Origin: Epiperipatus broadwayi
Taxonomy: Eukaryota > Onychophora > Udeonychophora > Euonychophora > Peripatidae
Reading direction: 5' to 3'
NCBI GenBank assembly: GCA_028023455.1
Contig: JAQFVV010006231.1
Span: forward strand, 3,613,478-3,677,477
Length of the DNA: 64,000 nt
The translations under genes were made by a program, and so were the position numbers. Of this stretch, positions 11,801 through 23,690 are shown piece by piece. Under the pieces are notes generated by a model that saw only the letters and a list, made by a program, of their open reading frames with translations, did no database searches and was not told the origin of the DNA. Position 1 is the first letter of the stretch, and each line of letters starts with the position of its first letter.

Positions 11801-14800
11801 CATCAAACCAATCAAAGCATTCCTTTAAGTCAACATCCAAATCCATGAAAACGATTGGAATACCAAAAAATTCCAAGGTTGGTTCTTTAAATTTAACAAT
11901 GAATCAATCTTCATAACATTCTAATCTAAAATGAATCTGTTACTGCTGATAAGAAATCTGCATTTGGCCAATCATCAAATATCAATACACTAAACAGCAA
12001 ATTTAGTAAAAATAACTCTATATTGGAAAATGTCATCTAAGACCAAGCTCAGAAGATATATTTATTCCTTGTTTAAGTTAATGCTGAAAGTGATCTTTAA
12101 ACTAAAACCTTTTCATAATATTGAAAAATCCTTACACCTTGAAGAATTATGCGGACACTAGCCTATATGTGCATTATAAATAAAACTCAAAAGTTTGGAT
12201 AACTAATGAATATTTTAAATCATGGGTTTACAGAATATTATAAATCTTAAATAAAACATTAATGCAAAGAAAATAAATTATTTTTAAAATTTTGCTATTT
12301 TTAAATAATTTCCTGGTCATCCTAGTTCCCTCTAGATGAGCTATATATATATATGCATGAATGTCTTCGATACATTGTAGCAGTCAATGAATCAAGCATT
12401 ACAATTCATATTTAAAATCTATCATTTAATGATAACTTCTAAACTGGCCAACACACAAAGACTAAAACAAAATAAATTAATAAAATTTTGAAATATCTTT
12501 AAGATCTAGATGTCATCAAAATTACACAATTGTTGGGATGTAAAGTTAAAAAAAAAAGTAAATTCATTACTTAGTCTAAATTAAATGATCTAATGGAAGA
12601 AGGAACAAAAAATTTTGTTCTAATGATTAGAGAATTACAAAAGGAAATAGTACCTGAAAATTTTTCAAATGTGATTCACTCTCATAAAAGCCTTTAATAA
12701 ATAGGATTTTTTTTACTAAATAACAGATAACTTCTCTCTGGAAATGTATCATTCTGAAGCAATCTATTCATAAAGTAAAATAAAAACTGACTGTTGCAAT
12801 ATTGGAAAATGCCAATAAATCAATTGAAAATGGAAATACATCTTCTGAAAGCATAGGATCTAATTTTGAAACCAAAACTATCTTTGCAAATAAAATTTAC
12901 AAAAAAAAAAGTTGCCATCAAAATAAACGTTAAGAACCACTTAAAAGTTAAATAATGAAAATATTCCATATTCTGAATCATCCACTCATTAAATGTACCT
13001 CTATTTTTAAATATCACTATATATATATTCTAACTTCCCCCCGCGCGTCCTCACCCCAAAAATTATTGTTTATAACGAATATTCCGGGTTCTAGCTCAGT
13101 TAACAAATAAATAAATGAAATATTCAGCATTGATTAAAATGATTACTAGCTCTAATTTCTAAATACAAATACGGTTCAATTTTTAAAATGAATTAACAAA
13201 TATTTACTATTTTCATGAGACATGGGGTGACAATACGGGAAACGAGATAGACTACATTGAGATATTATCCACACGATACTACCTCAATGGCATAAGAACA
13301 CTATTCCCCCTTTTTACTATACCAAATAACTAACTCATAGTATTCTTACGACTTTCTAAGCTCTATTCACTACGATTAAAATAATAATCATATCTTAATC
13401 TTCTTTATAACAAGAATCTAGCTCAATTAAATAAAATGAAGTAAAATAAAATAAAATCTCAGGTTCATAAATTGTATTCTAACTGATTTAAAATTACGGT
13501 AGTAAAATATGAAAAGGGAATTTTATGTCATAATCTACTACACAGCAACTAATAATAATAAAAATAATAATAACAATAATAATATAATATAATCTTATTT
13601 CTTCCTAAATGAAATAAATAAATACGTACGTGGTAGTATTTTTAATAATCTGACAACAGAATACGTGTGGCAACATTAGCATATAATTAAATGTAATATT
13701 GTGGCAATCGACTTATGACCAATAAATAATATCAAATTATGATCTTTTAATTTTAACATACCAATAAATTCTCAAAATTATTATAACACTTTTATGTTTA
13801 CCTTTTGTGCAAAATCTATATGTCTGTTTCAATTATAAATGTATCGTGATTTCATGCATCCATGTGGAGAAATAACAACGCGGACACAAAACTTTAAAAC
13901 AAATTTAAAACAAAGTTTATTAACAACATAAATAAATTAACAATATTTTTACATTATGTACATTGGATATCCCTTACTCTCCTATCTCAACTTAGTTTAC
14001 TAGTTTATAAAATTGAAATCAAAATACTATTTATTTTTCCTAGTTAAATCTTATTTTTAAAACGCTTAAGAAAATACAGTATTATTATTTGATTTATTAT
14101 TATGGTTAGCTTGTTACAAAATGCATTTCTTATATGCTTATCACAAACACTTTGCATCCCTAATATTATTAAAATTATATTTTTACAAAATTTACATTCG
14201 TAGTAAAATTCTACTAAATAACAAATTTTAGTTTTATATTGGTTGTATGGAATCTTACAAAGTCAAAACATTATTCAACATTCGGTATTAGGTTTTTATT
14301 GTTCATTATCTGATGTTTATTAATCCTAATATTCTCATTCAAGCCTTACTTCGGATGATATAATTACAACTATTAATATACCATGCACAAGTATATGTTT
14401 TCTACACATTATTGAACTATTTCTTAATAAATATGCAATACTTATTTTCTAAAATATAAAAAAAAAAAATTCATTCAAATTTTATTATCACTTTTAAATA
14501 CTTGGTTTATATTTCTTTTCAAAATCTTATATTCATTTCTGAATTAATTTTTACAATGTATTATATGATTCTTTCTCTCTTTATGATATTTTGGACTTTC
14601 AATTTTAAAGTTACACAATTCTATACATTTCAGCAAATAAACTATTCTTACATAAACGATAACATACCTTCAGTTCTATTTTATTCATTATTTCTTTGAA
14701 AATATCTGTCTGACCGATGCAGATTCATGAAATAAGGATAGCGAAGATAGATGCATAGGATCAAAATACAACTAGAATATTACTCGTCATATACCTTGAT

Positions 14801-15494
14801 AATCATGGCACAGTGAATTAAAGACACTATAGAGGAGTGATCTTTACCTGTCTACCAACCTCTATTATAGGAACGATGCTAAAGCTATTTCTTCAGCTTT
14901 ATTATAACATCAAAAAATTTTAAAGATATGCAAAACACTGTCCAAACTATATGTGTTCAGTCATAGGGCTTAGTTAACTATACTGAAATCACACAAACTA
15001 AATATGATCTAAATCCTTTATTTTCCTATTTCTTAAAAAAAAAACATCATCTTGGTTTCCTCTCCACTAGTACTTCCAAGTCACTATCCGATCTTATTTC
15101 TCAAGATTTTTCTATACTGTACATCGACAAATACATATCTGCATTTCTAACAATAATAAAATTCATTTATTTTAAAACTATTCCACTGTTCTATAAGAAA
15201 ATCTTTTTACTACTTTCCTCGTATATTTAATCATATACAAACTATTTTAAAATATCTGAATACTTTATCACATGAAAGTTCAAAAGAATCACACAATTGT
15301 TCTGTTAAATTATATTATTAATATACTTTAAATAAATTATTGCATGCATATTCCGAATTACTCCTATCTCATTATATGTTAAAATGTTGTATAAAATGTG
15401 TACATATAATTTAAACTTTCACACTTCATTCTTAATCAATAGATGATCTAAAAAAAAAAATACATTATGCATTATAAATAAATATCAAAATTAC
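11801..15494. other. spacer with relatively more CpG; no proven gene
   Basis: From about 13 kb the base usage changes. There are fewer A-runs and more CpG, including CCCCGCGCGTCC near 13040 and ATTCCGGGTTC near 13082. Short AAT/ATA repeats lie at 13550-13590. On the minus strand near 14850 the string GTAGACAG|GTAAAG is a good splice-donor match after a short open stretch, but no exon can be defined. Confidence 0.35.
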
Positions 15495-15575
15495 CAAACG
15501 ATCTTTATCTTCTCGATCGCGTTCCGTAGGCTTCACCATCCCATTGATCCTTGTAGATATAATATTCACATCCAT
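15495..15575 (-). CDS. candidate first coding exon, 27 codons, product unknown
   Basis: On the minus strand an ATG at 15575 opens a 27-codon frame (starts MDVNIISTRINGM, ends KPTERDREDKDRL) running in phase 0 into CGTTTG|GTAATT, an acceptable splice donor at 15494. Roughly half of its bases are G or C and it carries several CpG codons (ACG, CGC, CGA), against about a quarter in the surroundings. That is why it stands out as exon-like. The charged, arginine- and aspartate-rich end has no family I recognise. No downstream exon was confirmed. It could also be a piece of a decayed repeat. Confidence 0.25.
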
Positions 15576-18500
15576 ACACTTTATTTTAAACAATATTTCT
15601 ATAATTTTATCAAGTTATTATATTTGAATTTTAATATTACTAAATTTATGTTTATATGTTTTCCCTAATCTCACATAACATTTTATATTCTAAAATAACC
15701 CAGTAAAAAATATTTAAAACTATATTTACTGTACTTCTTTATCAAACTTTCTTGAAAACCGTTCATATTAAAGCTAAAAAAAAATGTTTATTATTTCTTC
15801 TTCAGTCACTTAATGTTCTATTTTAAGGCAAAACAATTATTGCTCTGTTTAATAAATATTCATAGACGACAATCCTTGGTTTTTCATAATATTTAATACA
15901 ATTATTAATTATGATATTAGTTAATCCCGTAAAGAAAAACGTCTACATATTCTCTTCTAATATTTTCTGCTAATATTTTCCCGCGCGACTTTTACGATGC
16001 ATCTTCTAGGTACTTTTATTTAAATATTCAGTAAATTTTTTCTGTCTCCATGGATCCATTTTATTAAGTATATTAGATTTATATTTTCCAATTTCTCTTA
16101 GAGAAAGTTTTTCTGTTCTTTTTTTCATAAAAAAAAATAATGACTCTTTCATATTATTATTCGGTAAATTTTCCTTTCTTTTAAAGTTCTGGTAACTATA
16201 TACTTTGTAATGTTTCCTTTAAAAGGACAAACATTTTTTTTCTCATTATAACTTTTACATAATTCTTTATAATATACAGCATCTTAATTTTTTTCATAGA
16301 GAAGAATAAAAAAAAACTTTAGAGTAGCCTTATAAATTTGTGCGTCATAATTTTTTCCTGACGGCAAATAACTTCTCTTTTAAGTTTTCGTATAGCGTCC
16401 TAATTATATTCCTCTGAGTTACAATAATAAGTTTTTGGTTGAGCATAAATAAAGCTGTATCGAGGCACTTTACAAATATTTTTCCTTTAGCAATATTTTT
16501 AGGTATTTTTTCCTTTAGTACTTCCATTTTTACTGCAAGGTTTTGGCTAAACTTGAATAAAATCACTGGCAAGAAAACTTTTAAAATTAGCCCTTCATGT
16601 AAAGGCAGTCAAAATATTATATGTTAAAAAAAACTTTTAAAATAAATACAAAATTTTAAAATTATATCACTTTTCTAGCTTATGGTCTTATTCAGCTAAA
16701 AAATATGTTACTCCCTCTTTCACTCACACATTACTTTCTTTTCCGCTTTGTCTAATTCTTATATTTTGTCTGCTAAAATACCTCCGTTGATTGGTTAATG
16801 ACTTTTTTTTAGCGCGAACAAATTTACACATTTTAGTTTTATAATAGATTAAGCCCTTTAAAATAAAGAATTTATGACATCATGTCTTAAATATTATTTA
16901 GAATAGTATTTTTAAATTCAATTATAGTTTTATCAAAATCATTTAAACTTTAAAATAATTATTAAAACAATATTTAATATTTCAACTTTTACTTTACGGA
17001 TCGATAGCAATTATATTTAGTTTCATAATTCACAAACTTTATTATTATTCTAACAAGCGTGTGTGTGAAGGTATATAATATACAGTCACATGATTACTAA
17101 CTTTAACAGATGATTTTTTAATTTAAGTCTCGGTCTAAATTACCAAAACTGATATATTTTATAAAAATTTGGAAAATAATTTAAAAATGTAGAACCAAAT
17201 ATAATTCTCACCATCCTAAAGTTTATTTTTAAAATACATTAGATTAATTTTGACTATTAAATACAATTATAATATTACATATCGTTTTTATTTAATTTAT
17301 TAGTTTTAAAATATTATACTCGAATTATTAATATACTTTTAACTATTTATAGCTGTGTTATTTTATATGGCCAGCTTTTACAACCATAAGCAAGGATATC
17401 TTTAATCTTTATTTAAGTGTTCCTTTTAAATAATCCATTACACTTTTATATACCAGGTATTTTCAGCTTTAAATTGTACTATAAAATCTAATTATCCTAC
17501 TATTATTTATATATCATACAAACATATCTTAAAATTTAAAATTTTTTAGTAATTGACCATTCTATCTTATTATGACCTATAGATAAGGGCACAATATATA
17601 TATATGGTAACCATCTTTATTGTTAAAGGAGATTGCCTTGATTACAGGTTGAGATTGTTATAATTTACATTTATAAACCTATTAAAGCCTTGAGTAATTG
17701 GCTTTATTGTCTTCTAAAATACATACACACATACATGTTCAGGAATAATTATCCACTCAATACACCAGGCAAATTAACTCTACCACAATATTTTATTTAT
17801 TTAAAAAAAAAAAAATTATGAATTAATTATAAAAATGTGATTACTGAATTTATTTTTTAATTTAATTACTTTATGGTAATTTTGTTTTCAATTTATTTAT
17901 AAATATTTAAGTAATAAAATTACAATTAATAAAATATGATTGTATTAATTAATAAAATAATATCACAGTAAAATGTCTTTAGGCTCACTTATGCTAAAAT
18001 AGCAATAACATATGAGAGTCATCATTATTTGCATTCTTGAACGATAATAAAAGATCTAATTGACTCAATCACAAATTCCACTTAACTGTAGTAAGTCTGG
18101 TTCTTGTTTAACATAAGATACTGCTGCATTTGAAAAACAAATTTTTCCTGATTAATAATCCCAGGATTAAAGAATCCTAAGATTAAAGAACTATTTCTAT
18201 AGGCCCAAGATGTGAAAAATTTTAATAAGTGTTGGGATGAATCTGAGAAATGTTAATAAGAGAATTTTTAAATTGTTGCTCAAATGTTTTGGAAATAATA
18301 ATTCTGAAATATTGATTCAATATATCATTAAAACTTCTTGAGAGAGATATGCAAAATATACAGAGAACATTTTGTCAATACATTTATAAATTGAAGCAAC
18401 ATTACCAAAACCAATGGGTTTGCTACTACTGAACTCTTAAAAGACATTGTTACTGCAAAACACAACAGAAAATTAAACAAACTACTAAGCTATTGATTTG

Positions 18501-18742
18501 GCTTTTAATTAAATTTTAATAATATATGAGTTTTTAAAATTTAAATTTTGTGCCTTTTGAAAACTTTTATAAACATATTTGAATTCAGCACAAAAATATT
18601 ATAAGAATCAACAATTTTCATCTCTGGAGCAGAAAAAATATATTTTTATTTCCTGATGAATCTTAAGATTCTTCATCCAATTTAATATTATTACATTTAA
18701 TGGTCATTGACATCCTAGGCTCAGTCAGCATTGCTAAGACTT
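15576..18742. other. AT-rich spacer, possible upstream region of the 15.5-kb exon
   Basis: Some CpG-containing islets (CCCGCGCGAC near 15980, AGCGCGAAC near 16812) and an inverted CCAAT box (ATTGG at 16790-16794) lie upstream, in minus-strand sense, of the candidate exon. A 75-codon open frame on the minus strand at 16345-16572 is lysine-rich and unrecognised. No TATA box is placed convincingly. Confidence 0.3.
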
Positions 18743-19163
18743 AAGTTGTCTAATTTGCAATATATGTAGATAAATTGAAAATAAAAAAGTAACACAAAGA
18801 TGAACAATAAAAAAAAAAAATGTTTGACATAATTTATTAAAAAAATTTCTCACAAACAGCATAACATATCAAATTTAACTTATAATATTTAAATAAAACA
18901 ACTTTAAATCAATCTGTAAAATATAAGGAGCTCTTATAATTAATTAAGCACAAGTTGTCTAATTTGCAATATATGTAGATAAATTGAAAATAAAAAAGTA
19001 ACACAACGATGAACAATAAAAAAAAAAAAAAATGTTTGACATAATTTATTAAAAAAATTTCTCACAAACAGCATAACATATCAAATTTAACTTATAATAT
19101 TTAAATAAAACAACTTTAAATCAATCTGTAAAATATAAGGAGCTCTTATAATTAATTAAGCAC
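18743..19163. repeat. near-perfect tandem duplication of a ~210-bp unit
   Basis: The block starting AAGTTGTCTAATTTGCAATA at 18743 is repeated from 18952 to about 19163. I see one substitution (AAAGATG versus AACGATG) and a longer A-run in the second copy. The unit is non-coding and AT-rich, and the duplication must be recent. Confidence 0.9.
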
Positions 19164-21052
19164 ACTTTAGTGAACATTGTTTGGAAATGTTTGTGATAAG
19201 AAATGAGAATAACCAGAATGGAATAGATAGATACCATCTTCAAAATAGTGAATGTGTATAAGCATATCATGCTTACAAATCATGAATCAATATCAACTTG
19301 ACAGTCTAATAACAATAATTCTAGTTTAGATATACTAACTGGCTTTTGTTTAATGCTTTAATAATGGGGGGAAAAAATAATAATAATAATCCTTCACCAT
19401 TAATATCATAATTGTTTTTCAATTTCCACAATGTCTTAAGTTTACAAATAATCACATTTTAGATTTTACTGAAGATTTTTCCTCCAAGACATAAATATAT
19501 ATATATATGCCAAAAAAAAAATCAAATTATTATCATCAGGGGGGTGGGGTTAAGTGTCAATACTCTATACATAAAGTTTATAGAAGTCTTAACTAATAAA
19601 CTGAAATAAGATACATATAATGTAAGTGGAAATCATATTTTCTCACAATTTCACTATCAGAAACTGCATATCACTCATCAGGAAAAAGATCTCATAATGT
19701 TGAATGATGACATGTTTTTTGTTAATCACTATTGCATGTGCTTGTTAGAAAATTTTTTTATTGCTACTCTATTATATATATATGCATTTTGTCATGTTTC
19801 TTAAAGAGTTCCATAACCAAGTAATTGCCAGTAAAGACATTTCATTGGGAGCATAATCTGCTGAATGAAATAGAATTATGAAAAATCTTATACCAAATGC
19901 AGTTCCATTATGCAACAGAATGCTATGGGTAAATTTGTGCTGTCCACATCTAGGCTGCCAATTCACTCAATCAGTCAAAAGTGGTAATGGATTGTTCTCC
20001 CATTCAGATATGAAAAGCAGAATAAGTTACAATTTTTTTGGTAAATTATGCAAGTATTTATAGTTTGTATTATATTATAATAAACAGTTTATTGAATTTT
20101 ACAAATATATGTTATTTGTTCACATTGGTTTGTATAAAATTTCTTTAGCAATTCCTTTTGAAGATGTTAACTTTATCGATTAGCCTCTTGATGGCCCTAT
20201 CTAGAATGTAATACTTAAATGGTATGTAGAACATCTGTGCAAAGAATGTCGTTATTTCTTATAACATTATAAATTCAAAACACTAATAAATTTACATGCA
20301 ACTTCTTTCCTTTTTCTATTAGCTATATATGCTTCATTAGAAAATAAGTATCCTTTGGATAATTCTTTAAATCGTTAGAATCTTTTCATTTACAAAACTT
20401 GTAACAATATATATTGAAATTATATACAATGCTTTCGTATATATACTTCATGTCAGTAATGTTAAAAATCATGAAGAAATTTTAAATTTAAAGTTTTAAT
20501 AAATAAAAATTAAATATATATTTTATAGGCACATGGTATAGTAATTATAAAGTAATTTTGTTAAATTAAATTAAATATTTTCTAAACAAGTTATAAAAGC
20601 TAATTAATTCCAAATTTAGTTTTAAAATAGGTTAAAAGAAAAAGGTTTTTTCTCTTAATAATAATTAAAAGTGGAAATGACATTCTAGGAAAAAGTAATT
20701 AAAATGCTTGTAAACAAATCGATAGATTAAATTAAAGGAAATAAATAATTGACATGATTTAATTTAAAAGGCTGTTATTTCCACTCAATTATAAGAATGT
20801 GCAAATATGGTATTGGGCAAATAAGTTCAGACCATAATGGATTCTCTGGAGTTATCTATAGCCAATAGGTCAAAGGATCCAGAAGATGAGCGATGGATCA
20901 GAATTTTACTGATAAGTTAACTCCAGTGAATATAAAGTGTTTATAATTTATTCAGAAAATAATTCTGGTCTGCTTCCAGGATTCTATTCTGCTTTCATTA
21001 TTCTTTGTATGCTGTTATTAAGAAAATTATCATTATTTGTTTGTTTTGCCAG
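19164..21052. other. spacer with an unidentified mid-complexity block
   Basis: Sequence at about 19640-20030 has fewer homopolymers and open frames on both strands, but no family I recognise. 20805-20940 is also less AT-rich and lies just upstream of the candidate exon. No gene is supported. Confidence 0.35.
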
Positions 21053-21370
21053 ATCTACGATTCAAGAATAGAGGCTGTTATCTGCTTCACTCAGTCAAGC
21101 CGGCAAAGGGCAAGCTGAAAACCCATCACTAAGTTTCCAACAAAAAGCCATCTACATGTGAAGACACCACCTGAATGGGTATCCACTACACATTAATCTT
21201 TATGAATGAATCTAATGTCCAACACTATAGGACGAATCAGCCACCAAACCAAGAATAAACTGAGACATAAACATCCTAAAGCATTTGAAATTGTGACTCA
21301 AATTTATCATCGTCATAGCTATGGTTTAATAAAAAATGCTGAAAAAATAAACCAATACCTAAAGGACTGA
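21053..21370 (+). other. candidate 3'-terminal exon with short coding end and UTR
   Basis: A strong acceptor (TTTGTTTGTTTTGCCAG, ending at 21052) is followed by about 80 bp of near-balanced base composition. In one phase this reads 25 codons beginning LRFKNRGCYLLH and ending KGKLKTHH before a TAA at 21130-21132. The following ~240 bp remains less AT-rich than its surroundings and has AATAAA-like signals near 21250 and 21345. This fits a last coding exon with 3' UTR, or an exon of a non-coding RNA. The product is not recognised, and no upstream exon has been linked. Confidence 0.3.
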
Positions 21371-23611
21371 AAGTGAAGTTTTATGCTGTAACAAGAAGTA
21401 TGAACTTCAGATGAATGTTTAGTTAATCATTACTTATCTCTGATCTAGTAAAAGTATGTTAATGAATAATTATTACTTTAAATCTGTTTGTGAGCATGTA
21501 TGGTGAGACATTACTATGTTATCTTCTTTAGCAAGCTGTAATTTAATCGGCAATAATTTTAAAGTAATAATTTTGTAATACTCAGTTTTCGTAATCTCTG
21601 ATCATGCTGTTAAAAAATGTATTTTGATTAAATCAGTTATTTCCCCTTTATTTAAAGTATAAATAATATGCTAAAGCGGTAAATTTATAAATTATGAATG
21701 GAGTTCCATCACGCTGGACAAGATAAAGGTTGTATATAATAGGTTTCAGATTGAAGGGGCTGCACTTTTGTTTTTTGAGATAATATTGTTGATAAAAGTA
21801 GATGGCTGTCATTCTGTCAATTCAGGTTATGCTTATTATATCTAGAATTCACTCTTATGTAACAGATTAGTGAAATGATTTTAAAACCAACTACTGCGGG
21901 TCACTTACTTTCATTATTTGTTTAAATAATGATGTGCGGTAGATGAACAATTTCTATTGTATATTATATATTTCAGTTTCACACATGTCGTGTAGTGATA
22001 CATTTGCAACTGGCAGTCACTCATATGCAATACCAAATATTCTAAGTAAGTAGTATGTGTTAGAAGTTTAATTCCTACTGTATACATAAGATTTACACAT
22101 CTATTTGCTCTTATGTATCAATTATTATAGTACAGACATTATTTCCTGAGTTATACAATTATTTGATTATTTTAATTGTTTGCTAATATCATAACCTGAA
22201 ATTGAGCTTGATTACTTAAATCGTTCTTCATTGATATTGTATTATTCTCATTAGGCAGGATCGTTATAGTCTTAAAACAATGATATTGAGAGGTATGCGT
22301 GGTTAGATGTCTAGGCAGTAGATTGGGATCTATTCAAAAACATCAAATGATAATAATACCCTAAATTAGAAATTATCAAATATCAATTGTTTAAAAACAT
22401 TTAAACTACTGTATACTATATCTGTGCATAAATTAAAATAATGCTAATAAGATTTTAAAAAGTTGAGTTACCTTTAATTAATTTATAACGCAATTAAGTT
22501 AAAATGCCACCAAGATGTGTTATTTTGTATAAACGTAAACAAATTGTGTTTGTCTCATTATTTTGGGCAGTTTGTCATCATTACTTGCAATGAATAACTT
22601 AGTTAAGTAAAATAGTTCAGAGTTTCGTGTTTCTCCCTGACTTATCAGACTGTAAAATAAAAAATTATCGGTCTGTGACATCAGAATGTGGAATGCACAT
22701 GTGGATTGTCCTCAGATGATTTTCATGTGAACTTCACAATTCTGTCAGTTACAATATATATATATCTCTGGATAAAGATTACTCTTCCCATAAAACATTC
22801 AAATTTCTATATTTGGAGGTACATAAATAATCATGAAACAAATTTTTACTATGAAAACTACATGATAAAATTAGTGAGTTCATTTCTTGATAGAATAAAT
22901 CAGAAAATTATAACTACATTCACCATTACTTCTTTATGTATATAGCACTGGTATATATTAATTATTTCCACAAATGAAATATTAAACTTGCTTGAATAAA
23001 ACGTTAAGAAAAAACACATCCAATGTTAACTGGCAGATAATTGTTCATAATAAAATATCTCTAGTTCTGAATTCTTAGGAAGTTACGATTTTTGTAATTT
23101 GATTTATTTTCAAACATCACTTTCAAATAAATTCTGAAAATTCGAGACTTTTCTTTATTTACTGAAATAACTGACAGCTTCCATAAAGCACAATATATTT
23201 TTAATATTCTATTTATTTTGCACAGATCAAAATATATTTCTAATTAGTATTTATTTTTTTATTTAAAAAATCTTGCAATCCATTATCAACTTAATAAATC
23301 TGGAAGAATTTTATAACAAAAAAAAAATTGAAATCGTATAAATTGGAAAGTGGTGCATTCTAGTTGTTTTTAACAGATCTTCATTTTTATAAAATTTACA
23401 TAAATTTCCCCGAATTTCCAATTTATATGATTTTCTTAATTATCACAGTTGAAAAATATTTCATCACATCACATATTTAACCTCTAGCTAAAAAAAACCC
23501 AAGGTACCTACTTACATATATGATGTTTATTAGCTGGGCTGATTATGGGCTGAGAATCTAAATTTAAAAAATTCTAAATGAACTGAAATCTTTAAAAAAT
23601 GTCAAGTTTTA
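21371..23611. other. AT-rich spacer
   Basis: No gene supported. The open frame at 22688-22945 is AT-rich, lacks any recognisable motif and is treated as chance. Confidence 0.5.
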
Positions 23612-23690
23612 CATTATCTCGATTCAAACCCAGATTGGGGTCACCCAAGACAGATACTCTCTCACTATACCATGAGGTGTTCTTAAATAT
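23612..23690 (-). repeat. tRNA-like sequence, probable SINE head or decayed tRNA
   Basis: On the minus strand GGTATAGTGAGAGAGTATC resembles the D-arm/A-box of a tRNA-Asp-like gene. About 20 bases further comes GGGTTTGAATCGAGA, matching the B-box (GGTTCRAnTCC) at 23620-23631. Spacing between the boxes is right for a pol III promoter. The acceptor stem does not close convincingly, so a SINE head or a dead tRNA is more likely than a working gene. Confidence 0.5.

Noticed and set aside
13078-13110. TAGCTCAGTTAAC, resembling a tRNA A-box
   Set aside because: No B-box at the right distance and no stem pairing.
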